Of a stretch of DNA of 64,000 nucleotides, positions 19,468 to 30,231 are shown piece by piece. The stretch is from Candidatus Solibacter sp. (GTDB taxonomy: Bacteria; Acidobacteriota; Terriglobia; Bryobacterales; Bryobacteraceae), in the NCBI GenBank assembly GCA_013822245.1, contig PNKE01000009.1:1-64000 (forward strand). Direction: 5' to 3'. Made by a program: the position numbers and the translations under genes. The first letter of the stretch is position 1, and each line of letters opens with the position of its first letter. The notes beneath the pieces were generated by a model. It was not told where the DNA came from. It did no database searches and worked only from the letters and a program-made list of their open reading frames with translations.

Positions 19468-20873
19468 ACGAACTGACGCGCAGACGTTTCCTGAGTAGAG
19501 GCGCGCAGGGCTTTGGCGCGCTGGCGTTGTCGCAATTGGCCGGGGCGGAGGGCCGGAGCGGATTGCCGCATTTTCCGCCGAAGGTGAAGCGGGCGATTTA
19601 TCTGCATATGGTGGGTGCGCCGCCGCAACTGGAGACGTTCGACTACAAGCCGAAGATGAAGGAGTGGTTTGATAAAGACCTGCCGGATTCGATCAGGCAG
19701 GGTCAGCGGCTGACGACGATGACGTCGGGGCAGAGCCGGTTTCCGATTGCGCCGTCGGTGTTTGAGTTCAAGCAGTATGGGCAAAGCGGCGCGTGGGTGA
19801 GCGAACTGCTGCCGTATACGGCGCGGATGGCGGATGACATTGCGATTATCCGGTCGATGAATACGGAGGCGATCAACCACGAGCCGGCGATCACGTTCAT
19901 GCAGACCGGGTTCATGATCGCGGGCAAGCCGTGCATCGGGTCGTGGATCGCGTACGGGCTGGGGAGCATGAACCAGGACCTGCCGACGTTTGTGGTGTTG
20001 AACGCGACGCATACGCATCCGAGAGCGAACGTGCAGGCGATTTCGGCGAGGCTGTGGAGCAGCGGGTTTCTGTCAGGGCAGTATGCGGGCGTGGCGTTGA
20101 GGGCGGCGGGCGATCCGGTGCTGTATATCAACAACCCGGACGGCGTGACGAGGGAGGTGAGGCGGAAGATGCTGGACGGGGTGGCGGCGCTGAACGGGAT
20201 GGAGCATGAGAGGTGGCAGGACCCGGAGACGCGGGTGAGGGTGGAGCAGTATGAGATGGCGTTCCGGATGCAGGCGTCGGTGCCGGAGTTGACGGCGCTG
20301 GACAAGGAGCCGGAATCGACCTATCAACTCTATGGCGAGGATGCGAAGAAGAGCGGAACGTTTGCATATTCGGCGTTGATGGCGAGGAGGCTTGTGGAGC
20401 GCGGGGTGAGGTTTGTGCAGATATATCATCGCGGGTGGGACGTGCACGGGAACCTGCCGGAGATCCTGCCGGCGCAGTGCAAGGACGTGGACCAGGCGTC
20501 GTGGGCGCTGGTTCAAGATTTGAAGCAGCGGGGGATGCTGGAGGACACGCTGGTGGTGTGGGGCGGGGAGTTTGGGCGGACGATCTATTCGCAGGGCAAG
20601 CTGACGCCGAAGGATTACGGGCGGGACCATCATCCGCGGTGTTTCAGTTTGTGGCTTGCCGGGGGAGGGATCAAAGGGGGAACGGTGTATGGGGAGACCG
20701 ATGAATTCAGCTACAACATCGTGAAGGACCCGGTGCATGTGCGGGATTTTCAGGCGACGCTGATGCAACAGTTTGGGATCGATCACGAGAGGTTTACGTA
20801 TAAGTATCAGGGGCTGGACCAGAAGCTGACGGGCGTGGAGAAGGCGCGGGTGGTGAAGGGAATTCTAAGCTGA
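19464..20873 (+). CDS. DUF1501 protein, Tat-exported
   Basis: A 469-residue protein of the alkaline-phosphatase/sulfatase-like superfamily. The N-terminus has a twin-arginine signal, [19 protein letters not shown]. Family motifs include [20 protein letters not shown] (split by reading) early, [41 protein letters not shown] and [10 protein letters not shown], with [20 protein letters not shown] near the end. The gene is translationally coupled to the PSD1 gene (ATGA), the usual arrangement. The pair is predicted to work together in the periplasm or outside the cell. Confidence 0.93.
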   Translation: MNELTRRRFLSRGAQGFGALALSQLAGAEGRSGLPHFPPKVKRAIYLHMVGAPPQLETFDYKPKMKEWFDKDLPDSIRQGQRLTTMTSGQSRFPIAPSVFEFKQYGQSGAWVSELLPYTARMADDIAIIRSMNTEAINHEPAITFMQTGFMIAGKPCIGSWIAYGLGSMNQDLPTFVVLNATHTHPRANVQAISARLWSSGFLSGQYAGVALRAAGDPVLYINNPDGVTREVRRKMLDGVAALNGMEHERWQDPETRVRVEQYEMAFRMQASVPELTALDKEPESTYQLYGEDAKKSGTFAYSALMARRLVERGVRFVQIYHRGWDVHGNLPEILPAQCKDVDQASWALVQDLKQRGMLEDTLVVWGGEFGRTIYSQGKLTPKDYGRDHHPRCFSLWLAGGGIKGGTVYGETDEFSYNIVKDPVHVRDFQATLMQQFGIDHERFTYKYQGLDQKLTGVEKARVVKGILS

Positions 20874-20906
20874 CGGCGAGGGGGCGGGGCTTAGTATGAT
20901 CGAGAG

Positions 20907-21527
20907 GTGAGAAGGGTCGTCACGGAACAGGATGTACCGCAGGGAGGCACGCTGCGGGTGGAGCGCGGGACGATCTTTACGCCGTCGGCGCGGGACCTTG
21001 CGAGGGAGCGCGGGGTGAAGGTGGAAGAGACGGCGGCGGGCGAGGCGGAGGTGGTAGCGGGGGCGGACAGGACGCTGGCGTTTGGGGCCGACCATGGGGG
21101 ATTCGAGATGAAGGAGCGGTTGAAGCCGGTGGCGCGGGAGTTGGGGTGGGTGGTGAGGGATGTTGGTGTTTTTGCAGAAAAGGCGGCGGATTATCCTGAC
21201 ATTGCGCATGAGGTGGCGCGGCTGGTGGCCGGAGGCGAGGCGGCGGCGGGGGTGATTGTGGACGGGGCGGGGATCGGGTCGTCGATGGCGGCGAACAAGG
21301 TGCCGGGAGTGAGGGCGGCGCTGTGTTATGATAGGGCTTCCGCAAGAAACAGCCGCGAGCACAACCACGCCAACGTGTTGACATTGGGCGGCAGGCTGTT
21401 GACGGCGAGCCAGGCGGAAGAGGTTTTGAGGACGTGGCTGGGGACGCCGTATGGCGGCGGGCGGCACCAGAAAAGAATCGACAAAATCACAGAGATTGAA
21501 CGGCGATATTCGGCGTGGAACAAGTAG
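20907..21527 (+). CDS. rpiB: RpiB-type sugar-phosphate isomerase with N-terminal extension
   Basis: Ribose-5-phosphate isomerase B/LacAB-fold protein of 206 residues. The catalytic fold starts near residue 55 ([14 protein letters not shown]), with [17 protein letters not shown] and [18 protein letters not shown] further on. In classical RpiB the residue before GTGIG is the catalytic Cys; here it is D119, as in enzymes that use an acidic base. The extra 50 residues contain [17 protein letters not shown], a pattern seen in enzymes of bacterial microcompartment loci. GTG 20907 follows TATGAT (20895-20900) by 6 nt, so the mRNA is probably leaderless. It overlaps deoC by 13 nt. Confidence 0.87.
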   Translation: MRRVVTEQDVPQGGTLRVERGTIFTPSARDLARERGVKVEETAAGEAEVVAGADRTLAFGADHGGFEMKERLKPVARELGWVVRDVGVFAEKAADYPDIAHEVARLVAGGEAAAGVIVDGAGIGSSMAANKVPGVRAALCYDRASARNSREHNHANVLTLGGRLLTASQAEEVLRTWLGTPYGGGRHQKRIDKITEIERRYSAWNK

Positions 21528-22288
21528 AACTGAAACGACTGGCGGCTGAGATTGGCGAGGCGATCCTGAAGCGGATGGCTGGGGGAGAAGCCGCGCCGGC
21601 AGTGGTGAAAGCGCCGCAGAGGTGGACGCCGCGGGCGATTGCGGCGATGATCGACCACACGATATTGCGGGCGGATGCGACCGAGACGGAAGTGCGGAAG
21701 TTGTGCGAAGAGGCGGCGGAACATAAGTTTGCGAGCGTGTGCGTGAATCCGTGGTGGGCGGCGGCGGCGGCGGCTGAGTTGAGGGGGACGGGGGTGAAGG
21801 TGTGCACGGTGGCGGGGTTCCCGTTGGGGATGACGCCGTCAAAGGTGAAGGCTGAAGAAGCCGCGCAGGCGATCCGGGTTGGCGCCGGCGAGGTGGACAT
21901 GGTGATGGCGGTGGGGGCGTTGAAGTCGGGGCAGTTGGCGCAGGTGCGGGCGGATGTGGCGGCGGTGGCGGAGGCGTGTCACCAGGGCGGGGCGATATTG
22001 AAGGTGATCATCGAGGCGTGCCTGTTGACGAAGGACGAGAAAGAGACGGCGTGCAAGTTGTCGGTGGAGGCGGGGGCGGATTTCGTGAAGACGTCGACGG
22101 GCTTTTCGAAGTACGGGGCGACGGTGGAGGATGTGGACCTGATGCGGCGGGTGGTGGGTCCGTCGGCGGGCGTGAAGGCGGCCGGGGGGATCAGGACGCT
22201 GGAGGATTTTGAAGCGATGGTCCGCGCAGGTGCGAACCGGGTGGGGGCGAGCGCCAGCGTGAAGATTGTCGAGGCGGCGCACCGCTGA
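21515..22288 (+). CDS. deoC: Deoxyribose-phosphate aldolase with N-terminal amphipathic helix
   Basis: DeoC cleaves 2-deoxyribose-5-phosphate to glyceraldehyde-3-phosphate and acetaldehyde. The catalytic residues are present: K163 in LKVIIEA, the Schiff-base K192 in DFVKTSTGF, and the later lysine in VKAAGGIRT. The first 35 residues precede the normal start of the barrel and form an amphipathic helix ([17 protein letters not shown]) plus a flexible linker, as in microcompartment encapsulation peptides. Start GTG 21515 lies inside the end of rpiB, so the two are coupled. RpiB plus DeoC is the enzyme set of sugar-phosphate-utilising microcompartments, but no shell genes are in the window. Confidence 0.9.
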   Translation: MEQVELKRLAAEIGEAILKRMAGGEAAPAVVKAPQRWTPRAIAAMIDHTILRADATETEVRKLCEEAAEHKFASVCVNPWWAAAAAAELRGTGVKVCTVAGFPLGMTPSKVKAEEAAQAIRVGAGEVDMVMAVGALKSGQLAQVRADVAAVAEACHQGGAILKVIIEACLLTKDEKETACKLSVEAGADFVKTSTGFSKYGATVEDVDLMRRVVGPSAGVKAAGGIRTLEDFEAMVRAGANRVGASASVKIVEAAHR

Positions 22289-22292
22289 AGAT

Positions 22293-24044
22293 ATGCCTCC
22301 GGGCCGATCGAGCCGTGTTAAGTTCCGCGAGCGAGCGGAACTGCTGGACTTCCTGCTGGAAGTGTCGACGCTCACCAGCGAGACGCTGGATCTGGATGAA
22401 CTGCTGGAGAGCGTGGCCGACATTGTGCGGCGGGTGATTCCGCATGAGCTGTTTGCGATTCTGCTGTACAGCGAGCGGCGAAAGGGGTTGCGGATCCGGT
22501 ATGCGCGGGGGCACCGGGAAGAGATTGTCGAGAATTTGACCGTGGGGTTGGGCGAGGGGATCACGGGAACGTCGGCGCAGTTGAGGCAGCCGCTGCTGGT
22601 GGAGGACGTGGATCGCGATCCGCGGTATTTGAACGCCATGGACGCGGTGCGGAGCGAGATGGCGGTGCCGATGATGGCGCGGCAGCAACTGGTGGGCGTA
22701 CTGGATTTGCAGGCGACGACGGCGAAGGCGTTCAGCGAGCAGGACGTGGCGCTGCTGCAATTGATTGCGTCGCGGATTGCGACGGCGATCGAGAATGCGC
22801 GGCTGTACAGGCGGGTGGACCGGCAGAACCGGATACGGAAGACGCTGGCGCATCTGGCGCATGAGTTCAGCTCGATATTGGATCTGGATGCATTGCTGTC
22901 GAAGATCGCGGATTCGGTGAAGGGGCTGATCGACTACGACGCGTTTCTGGTGCTGCTGGTGGACGAGAAGGGACGGCGGCTGGTGGAGCGGTTCAGCCGG
23001 CGTTACGACGAAAAGGCGGCGTTGGGGTCGCTGCCATTGGACGCCGGATTGACGGGTGCGGCGGCGCGGACAGGCAAGCCTGTGCTGGCGAGGGACACGC
23101 TCGCAGACAGCCGCTATGTGGAGGCCTATCCGGGGATTCGAAGCGAAATTGCGTTTCCGCTGATCCTGAATCACCGGGTGGTGGGCGTGATGGATCTGGA
23201 GAGCGAGCGGGTGGGTGCGTTCACAGAGGATCACGTGAGGACGCTGTCGCTGATTGCGCCGCAGATCGCGGCGGCGATCGAGAATGCGCGGCTTTATCAG
23301 GAACTGGCCGAGCGTGAGCGCGAGACGCAGAAAGACCTGGTAGCGGCGCAGAAGCTGCAGTCGATTATCTTCCCGACCGAGGCGCCGACGATACCGGGTC
23401 TCGATGTGGGCGTACAGTTGAAGCCGGCGCGGCTGGTGAGCGGAGACCTGTACGACTTCTTTGAGTACGACGACGGATCGACGATGCTCGCGTTTGGCGA
23501 TTCGAGCGGCAAGGGCGCGGCGGCGGCGCTTTACGGAGCGCTGTTCAGCGGGCTGCTGCGGAGCCTGGCGCCGAGGCGGAGAAGCCCGGCGGCGTTGTTG
23601 CGGACGCTGAATGAGAACCTGATGGAGCGTCAGGTGCCGGCGCAGTATGTAACGCTGCTGGCGATGTTGTGGCAGTCGAGGGAGAGGGTGTTCAAGATTG
23701 CGAATGCGGGTTCGGCGCCGCCGCTGGTGTGCAGGGGCGGGGAAGTGTTGAGGCCTGAAGTGTCGGGGGTGCCGGTGGGGTTGCTGGACAACATGGAGTA
23801 CGAGGAGACCGAGTTTGAGGCGCAGCATGGCGACGTGGTGCTGCTGTATTCGGACGGCATCAGCGATCAGCAGGACGAGTCCGGGGAAGACTACGGGCGG
23901 CGGAAGCTGAAGCGGGTGCTGTCGGCGTGTTGCGAGATGAGCGCGCAGGAGATCGCGGACAGGATCATCGAAGACCTGGAGGCGTTCCGCGGGCCGCTGC
24001 CTGTGCACGACGATCAGACGCTGGTCGTGCTGAAGGTGAAATAG
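22293..24044 (+). CDS. GAF-GAF-SpoIIE (PPM) serine phosphatase
   Basis: A 583-residue soluble signalling protein. Two GAF sensor domains (about 10-170 and 185-335) are joined by repeated YRRVD/YQEL coiled linkers. A SpoIIE/RsbU-type PPM phosphatase (about 350-583) follows. Its metal-binding aspartates are in VSGDLYDFF, GDSSGKG, YSDGISD and HDDQTLVVL. Such proteins usually dephosphorylate anti-anti-sigma factors. ATG 22293 is 4 nt after the deoC stop; a TTG at 22266 would overlap deoC and is less likely. The next gene, lysA, starts 4 nt downstream, so this is probably one transcript, without an obvious functional link. Confidence 0.92.
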   Translation: MPPGRSSRVKFRERAELLDFLLEVSTLTSETLDLDELLESVADIVRRVIPHELFAILLYSERRKGLRIRYARGHREEIVENLTVGLGEGITGTSAQLRQPLLVEDVDRDPRYLNAMDAVRSEMAVPMMARQQLVGVLDLQATTAKAFSEQDVALLQLIASRIATAIENARLYRRVDRQNRIRKTLAHLAHEFSSILDLDALLSKIADSVKGLIDYDAFLVLLVDEKGRRLVERFSRRYDEKAALGSLPLDAGLTGAAARTGKPVLARDTLADSRYVEAYPGIRSEIAFPLILNHRVVGVMDLESERVGAFTEDHVRTLSLIAPQIAAAIENARLYQELAERERETQKDLVAAQKLQSIIFPTEAPTIPGLDVGVQLKPARLVSGDLYDFFEYDDGSTMLAFGDSSGKGAAAALYGALFSGLLRSLAPRRRSPAALLRTLNENLMERQVPAQYVTLLAMLWQSRERVFKIANAGSAPPLVCRGGEVLRPEVSGVPVGLLDNMEYEETEFEAQHGDVVLLYSDGISDQQDESGEDYGRRKLKRVLSACCEMSAQEIADRIIEDLEAFRGPLPVHDDQTLVVLKVK

Positions 24045-24048
24045 AGAG

Positions 24049-25296
24049 ATGCAAGCAACGTTTGAATACAGAGACGGGTCGTTATACTGCGAAGACGTGG
24101 AGGTGGAGCGGATCGCGGCGAAGGCGGGGACGCCGGTCTACATCTATTCGGCCTCGGCGATCAGAGGGCGTTTTCGCGAATACGACGAGGCGCTGGCGGG
24201 CGTGCCGCACAGGGTTTGCTATGCGGTGAAGGCGAACGGGAATCTGTCGGTGCTGAGGCTGCTGGCGGAAGCTGGCGCGGGGTTCGATATTGTATCGGGC
24301 GGCGAGTTGTACAGGGTGACGAAGGCCGGGGGCGAGGCGGCGGGGGTGGTGTTTGCGGGCGTGGGCAAGACGCGGGATGAGATCGAGATGGCGCTTGAGG
24401 CGGGCATCCATTCATTCAACTGCGAGAGCGAAGCCGAGATTGCACTGATCGCGGCGCTGGCGGCGAGACTGGGCAAGCAGGCGTCGGTGGCCGTGAGGGT
24501 GAATCCGGATGTGGACGCCGAGACGCATCCCTACATTTCGACGGGACTGAAGGAGCACAAGTTCGGCATCGACATCGGCGAAGTGGAGCAGGTGTACGAA
24601 CGTGCGCGCGGACTGGCGGGCGTGCGGATGGAGGGCGTGGCCTGCCATATTGGTTCGCAGTTGCTGGATACGTCGCCGTTGATTGAGGCGGCGAAGCGGC
24701 TGGTGGAGTTGGTGGAGAGGCTGAGGGCGCGGGGATTTGCGATCAGGTATCTGGACCTGGGCGGGGGGATTGGAGTGCCGTACAAGCCGGACGATGCGAG
24801 GCCGGATGTGGCGGGATTTCTGTCGGCGATCAGGGAGTTGGTGAAAGAACACGGGCTGACGCTTTTGTTTGAGCCGGGGCGGTCGATAGTGGCCGAAGCA
24901 GGGGCGCTGGTGACGCGTCTGCTGTACAGGAAGCCGGGGACGGGCAAAGAGTTCATGGTGGTGGATGCGGCGATGACGGAGTTGATCCGTCCGGCGCTGT
25001 ACGGGGCGTATCACGAAATTGTACCGCTGAGGAAGAGCCGGGTGCCGGGGACGGTGACCGCGGATGTGGTCGGCCCGGTGTGCGAGAGCGCGGACTTCCT
25101 GGCGAAGGGCAGGGAGTTGCCGCAGGTGATGCCGGGCGAGTACATGGCGGTGATGACGGCGGGGGCGTATGGATGGGTGGCGTCGTCGAATTACAACGCG
25201 CGGCCGAGGGCGGCGGAGGTGCTGGTGGAAGGCGCCCAATGGCGGGTGGTGAGGCGGCGGGAGACGTATGAGGAGTTGATCCGCGGAGAAGAGTGA
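24049..25296 (+). CDS. lysA: Diaminopimelate decarboxylase
   Basis: LysA decarboxylates meso-diaminopimelate to lysine. The PLP lysine is in CYAVKANGN (near residue 62). GVACHIGSQ, LDLGGGIGVPY and LFEPGRSIVAEAG bind cofactor, and GPVCESADFLAKGRELP supplies the substrate-binding cysteine and glutamate. YGWVASSNYNARPRAAEVL ends the barrel-sandwich part. The 415-residue length is typical. Confidence 0.95.
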   Translation: MQATFEYRDGSLYCEDVEVERIAAKAGTPVYIYSASAIRGRFREYDEALAGVPHRVCYAVKANGNLSVLRLLAEAGAGFDIVSGGELYRVTKAGGEAAGVVFAGVGKTRDEIEMALEAGIHSFNCESEAEIALIAALAARLGKQASVAVRVNPDVDAETHPYISTGLKEHKFGIDIGEVEQVYERARGLAGVRMEGVACHIGSQLLDTSPLIEAAKRLVELVERLRARGFAIRYLDLGGGIGVPYKPDDARPDVAGFLSAIRELVKEHGLTLLFEPGRSIVAEAGALVTRLLYRKPGTGKEFMVVDAAMTELIRPALYGAYHEIVPLRKSRVPGTVTADVVGPVCESADFLAKGRELPQVMPGEYMAVMTAGAYGWVASSNYNARPRAAEVLVEGAQWRVVRRRETYEELIRGEE

Positions 25297-25297
25297 G

Positions 25298-25326
25298 GGG
25301 CGGCCGAGGCTGATGCCAGGCCGCCC
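25298..25326 (+). terminator. Hairpin between convergent lysA and cytochrome genes
   Basis: GGGCGGCC (25298-25305) and GGCCGCCC (25319-25326) form a perfect 8-bp stem right after the lysA stop. There is no T-run, so it may act with Rho or as a bidirectional mRNA-end stabiliser. Confidence 0.5.
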
Positions 25327-25335
25327 TTGAACCGG

Positions 25336-25737
25336 TTAGCGGATCTTGTATTCGGTGTCGCTGATCTTTTCGCGGTGGGCGTCGTGGCAGGTGCGGCAGG
25401 TTCCGCCGAGCTGCTTCGAGGCGGCAGCGATGGCCTGCTGGTCGCCTTCCGCGGCGGCCTTGGCGAGGGCGAGAGAGGCCGTCTGACCCTCCTTGGTGGT
25501 GGAGGCGCCGACGGCGGAGCGCTTGGCCCAGAAGCCTTCTACCTCCTTGTAAACGGCGGCCATGCGCTTGGCGCTGGCTTCGATATCGACGCCCTTGCGG
25601 ATCTTGCCGGAGAGTTCGCCTTGCTCCTTCATCCATTGAACATGCTGCGGTGAGGGGTCCTCGGCCGCGAACAGAGAAGGCGAGAGTGCCAGTACAGCAA
25701 CCGCCAGAATTCCATGCATCCAGTTTGAAACTCGCAT
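25336..25737 (-). CDS. Small cytochrome c, cytochrome c'-like
   Basis: A 133-residue exported protein: signal peptide (residues 1-25, ending PSLFAAED), a helical bundle, and a single heme site CRTCH close to the C-terminus. This C-terminal heme on a four-helix bundle is the cytochrome c' layout; those proteins bind NO or shuttle electrons. It is the last gene of the nrfHA group, separated from nrfA by a hairpin, and could protect against NO made by nitrite reduction. That role is inference. Confidence 0.8.
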   Translation of the reverse strand: MRVSNWMHGILAVAVLALSPSLFAAEDPSPQHVQWMKEQGELSGKIRKGVDIEASAKRMAAVYKEVEGFWAKRSAVGASTTKEGQTASLALAKAAAEGDQQAIAAASKQLGGTCRTCHDAHREKISDTEYKIR

Positions 25738-25800
25738 TCTTTCATTGACGCACCCGGGCGGATCGCCCGTTACAGCGGGGAGATGCTTTTTTCAAACGAA

Positions 25801-25823
25801 ACGGCGGCAACCCGGAGGCCGCC
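25801..25823 (-). terminator. Hairpin downstream of nrfA
   Basis: On the minus strand, CGGCGGC and GCCGCCG (mapped at 25817-25823 and 25801-25807) form a 7-bp stem followed by TTTCGTTTG. It may end or attenuate nrfHA transcription before the small cytochrome gene. Confidence 0.5.
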
Positions 25824-25854
25824 GCCGCTGAGGTTGTGGGGGATGTGGCCGGCG

Positions 25855-27276
<1,422 letters not shown>

Positions 27277-27302
27277 GATCGAATAACCTGTTGGGCATCC
27301 TG

Positions 27303-27758
27303 CTAATGGGCGTGTCCGACGTTACGATGGCAAGAGACGCAGTCGGCGTCGTCACCATGGCGGCGAGCGCTATTCATTTCGTTTGTCATTTCCTGGTGGC
27401 ACTTCAGGCACGATTCCCTGGTCACGCGCTGGTTGCGGCCGGTGATGTGGATGTTGTCGGGGAACCTGCCGGTGGTGAATGCCATGGAGTGGTTGAATCC
27501 GTTGAGGGCCTTGACGGTGTACTTGCCGATGAGGCCGGGCGGGGTGTGGCAATCGTTGCAGACGGCGGCTCTCTGGTGGCTGGATTTCAGCCAGCCTTCG
27601 AACTGTTCGCGCATGACGTGGCAGTTGGTGCAGGCTGCCGGATCGTCGGTCATGTAGGCGAAGCCCTTGGCATAGCCGAACGTGTAGAGGCCGACGCCGA
27701 GGAGGAGCCCGAGTGGGATGCCGACGAGGAGTGGAGCAACGGCTCCCTTTTGATTCAT
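27303..27758 (-). CDS. nrfH: Cytochrome c nitrite reductase, small membrane subunit
   Basis: NrfH is a NapC/NirT-type quinol dehydrogenase that feeds electrons to NrfA. This 151-residue protein has one membrane helix (about 9-29) and four heme sites: CTNCH, CNDCH, CLKCH and CVSCH. The first is in DPAACTNCHVM, as in characterised NrfH. A Crp/Fnr-type palindrome lies about 44 nt upstream of its start, a position fit for activation near -41.5 if transcription begins close to the ATG. Confidence 0.95.
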   Translation of the reverse strand: MNQKGAVAPLLVGIPLGLLLGVGLYTFGYAKGFAYMTDDPAACTNCHVMREQFEGWLKSSHQRAAVCNDCHTPPGLIGKYTVKALNGFNHSMAFTTGRFPDNIHITGRNQRVTRESCLKCHQEMTNEMNSARRHGDDADCVSCHRNVGHAH

Positions 27759-27793
27759 CGATGCCAGTGTAGATCAACTGGCGGCCATGTCAA

Positions 27794-27809
27794 TGTGACC
27801 ACGGTCACA
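27794..27809. promoter_or_regulatory. Crp/Fnr-family palindrome between nrfH and the porin gene
   Basis: TGTGACCACGGTCACA is a perfect 7-2-7 palindrome with the TGTGA-N6-TCACA spacing. Its core, TGAC-N4-GTCA (27796-27807), also fits Dnr/NnrR-type sites. It is centred about 44 nt before nrfH and 61 nt before the divergent porin start, so one regulator could control both. Confidence 0.75.
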
Positions 27810-27862
27810 GTCCGGATAAAGAGGATGTCTTACTCTTGAACTGACATCAGGTTCCAGAAGTT

Positions 27863-29365
27863 ATGCACCTACGCCTTCCCATCGCAATATTGACAATCGC
27901 CACGCTCCCGCCTGTCTCGGCGGAGGAGGCCAGCCCGCAAGCTCCGGCAGCCAAACCCGCGGCCGCGCCTTCCGCGCCGGCGCCCATCAAATGGGGCAAC
28001 GTGACTGTCTCCGGCAGCGTTCGCACGCGGCTGGAGTTGTGGGACTGGATGCAGGGCAACGCCGATGGCGGCTATGCCTTCAGCGGGAACATTTTTAAGC
28101 TGAGCCTGGCATCGAAGTTCAGGCAGGGCGACTGGCAGCTTGAACTGGCGGCGCCCTTCCTGCTCGGCATGCCGAACGATGCGACTGCGCCCGCTCCGCA
28201 GGGTCCGTTGGGACTGGGTGCGGTCTATTCAAATGGAAATGGCGGCCGCCGGAATGCGGCCATGGTGTTCCCCAAACAGGGCTGGGTGCGGTTCAACGGG
28301 CTGCTTGGCGCGGCGGGAAATTCGCTGAAACTGGGGCGTTTTGAGTTCAGGGACGGAGCGGAGTTCACGAAGAAACACGCTGCGCTGAACGTGATCTCTC
28401 AGACGCGCATCGCGGACCGGCTGATCGGCGCGTTTCCGTGGACCCATGTCGGGCGCTCCTTCGACGGATTCCACTTCGTCTCCGCGCTGAAGAATGCCGC
28501 CGTGACCGTCACCGGGTTCATGCCAACGCGCGGCGCGTTTCAAGTGGACGGCTGGGGCAACATGAAGGTGGGCGTGGGCTACGCGTCCGTTGCCGGCGCT
28601 TCATCGTATGGCCGCAATCACAACGACTGGCGCGTTCTCGGCATGTACTACCAGGACTGGCGCCGCGTCCTGAAGACCGACAACCGTACCGCCGCCGCCC
28701 GTCTGGCCGACATGGCCAACATCCGCATCGGGTCTTTCGGCGGGCACTATTCGCATCTGACCGAAACCGCCAACGGAGCGCTGGATTTCATGGTGTGGGG
28801 AGTGGCGCAGACCGGCAAGTGGGGGCGGCTGGATCACGAGGCGCTGGCGCTGGACATCGAGGGCGGATGGCAGCCGAAGTTCGCGCAGAAGCTGAGACCC
28901 TGGATCAGGGCCGGATTCACGCATGGTTCCGGCGACAGCGATCCGAACGACCGCCGCCACGGCACGTTCATGCAGATGCTGCCTACGCCGCGCCCGTTCG
29001 CCCGCTTCCCGTTCTACAACATGATGAACAACCAGGACGCCTTCGGCATGGTGACGCTGCGGCCGCACAAGGACTTCACCCTGAAGGTGGAAGGCCACTC
29101 GCTGCGGCTTGCCAACCGGAATGACTCCTGGTACCAGGGCGGCGGCGCCTTCCAGCCCTGGACGTTCGGCTACGTCGGCCGCTCGACGGGCGGGGCGCGC
29201 GGTCTGGCCACTTACTACGACCTCAGCGCGGACTGGAACGTCCGGCCCGACGTCACCGTGTCAGGCTTCTATGGATACGCCATCGGCAAAAGCGCAATGG
29301 CCCGCATCTACCCGCAGGGCAAGGACGGCGCGTTCGGCTATCTCGAAATGATGTACCGGTTCTGA
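27863..29365 (+). CDS. Alginate-export/OprD-like outer-membrane porin
   Basis: A 500-residue beta-barrel with a signal peptide (residues 1-20) and an Ala/Pro-rich linker (about 22-43). The body has many alternating strands, including VTVSGSVRTRLELWDW at the start of the barrel, and ends with the outer-membrane signature phenylalanine (EMMYRF). It resembles the alginate export (AlgE-like) family. Divergence from nrfHA across a shared regulatory palindrome suggests it helps nitrite or nitrate cross the outer membrane. This is inference from context. Confidence 0.78.
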   Translation: MHLRLPIAILTIATLPPVSAEEASPQAPAAKPAAAPSAPAPIKWGNVTVSGSVRTRLELWDWMQGNADGGYAFSGNIFKLSLASKFRQGDWQLELAAPFLLGMPNDATAPAPQGPLGLGAVYSNGNGGRRNAAMVFPKQGWVRFNGLLGAAGNSLKLGRFEFRDGAEFTKKHAALNVISQTRIADRLIGAFPWTHVGRSFDGFHFVSALKNAAVTVTGFMPTRGAFQVDGWGNMKVGVGYASVAGASSYGRNHNDWRVLGMYYQDWRRVLKTDNRTAAARLADMANIRIGSFGGHYSHLTETANGALDFMVWGVAQTGKWGRLDHEALALDIEGGWQPKFAQKLRPWIRAGFTHGSGDSDPNDRRHGTFMQMLPTPRPFARFPFYNMMNNQDAFGMVTLRPHKDFTLKVEGHSLRLANRNDSWYQGGGAFQPWTFGYVGRSTGGARGLATYYDLSADWNVRPDVTVSGFYGYAIGKSAMARIYPQGKDGAFGYLEMMYRF

Positions 29366-29369
29366 GCGG

Positions 29370-30150
29370 CTACGTTTTTCCGGCCTCTTCCAGACAAGCG
29401 GATTACCGGGTTCGGCGACCCGAGGAGCCGCGAGGGCGATGGACTCGCCGCCGTGCATGAGCTGGCCGACGGCGAGGCGGCCTTCGATGACGCGAACTTC
29501 AAGCGAATTCCTCGTCCAAACAAAAGCTCCCCATCCTGTTCCGACCGGCCAGAAGCCCTTGAACGGGCCAACACGCGGCATGCGTAGGGGATGGGCGGAG
29601 AGGCGGCGATTGGGCGCGCTGTAGTCGAAACCGTTCCAGGCGAGCACGGGCGACCAGGCCGCCATGGCGCGCGCGTAGTGATGGCCGCACTCAGGCTCGT
29701 CGAAGGGGTTGCGCTTCTCGCCGTCATGGTGAAGCCGGATGGCGCGGACAGGCGCGGCAACCCGGGCACATTGTCCGCACCCAGGCCGTTCTGACCTTCA
29801 AACGGCGGCAGGCGGCGGGACTCGGCGGCCATGGCCACGGCCTTCCCGCCAGCGGGCTTCGCCCACACCGACGCGAAGACCCGCGCCGGCTGGTTGCCCT
29901 TGTCAGGACGGTTGAAGATCTCCCAGTCGCGCAGTTGGCCGCGCCCGCCGAGGCTGATGGAACCAGCCGCGACGCCGCCACGAGGCATGGCGATCCGGGC
30001 CAGTGCTCGTCCGCTGAAGCGGCGGGGCCAGTCCATGCGGGCCGTTGAGGGTCCGATGGCCGGGGGCTGGGTAGCGGCCACTGCAGCCGCGGGCATCGAC
30101 TTCAGGAAGTCTCTTCGTCTTGTCGCCAGTGGGCAACTTGATCGCGTGTG
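29370..30150 (-). pseudogene. Degraded GH116-like (GBA2-type) glycosidase, internally deleted
   Basis: The minus strand still encodes a twin-arginine signal (RRRDFLKSMPAAAVAA) at about 30110-30150 and the family's N-terminal block IAMPRGGVAAGSISLGG, followed by LRDWEIFNRP and GQNGLGADNVPGLPRL down to about 29760. In another frame, NPFDEPECGHHYARAMAAW and VLAWNGFDYSA, normally found near the C-terminus (family about 800 residues), follow almost directly. They continue to about 29370, where the reading runs into the porin gene. The catalytic middle is gone, there is a frame change, and the 3' end is lost. The 330-codon ORF here is not a functional gene. Confidence 0.75.
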
Positions 30151-30231
30151 CCAGCGTGTCAAGCGATCCACTCGCGATGTCCACGCGATTGACCGATACG
30201 GGAGTTTTCGATACTCTTGTCGCTGACAGCA

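Noticed and set aside
22191-24008. 605-codon minus-strand ORF
   Set aside because: Antisense shadow of the GAF-SpoIIE gene, with arginine-rich low-complexity content.
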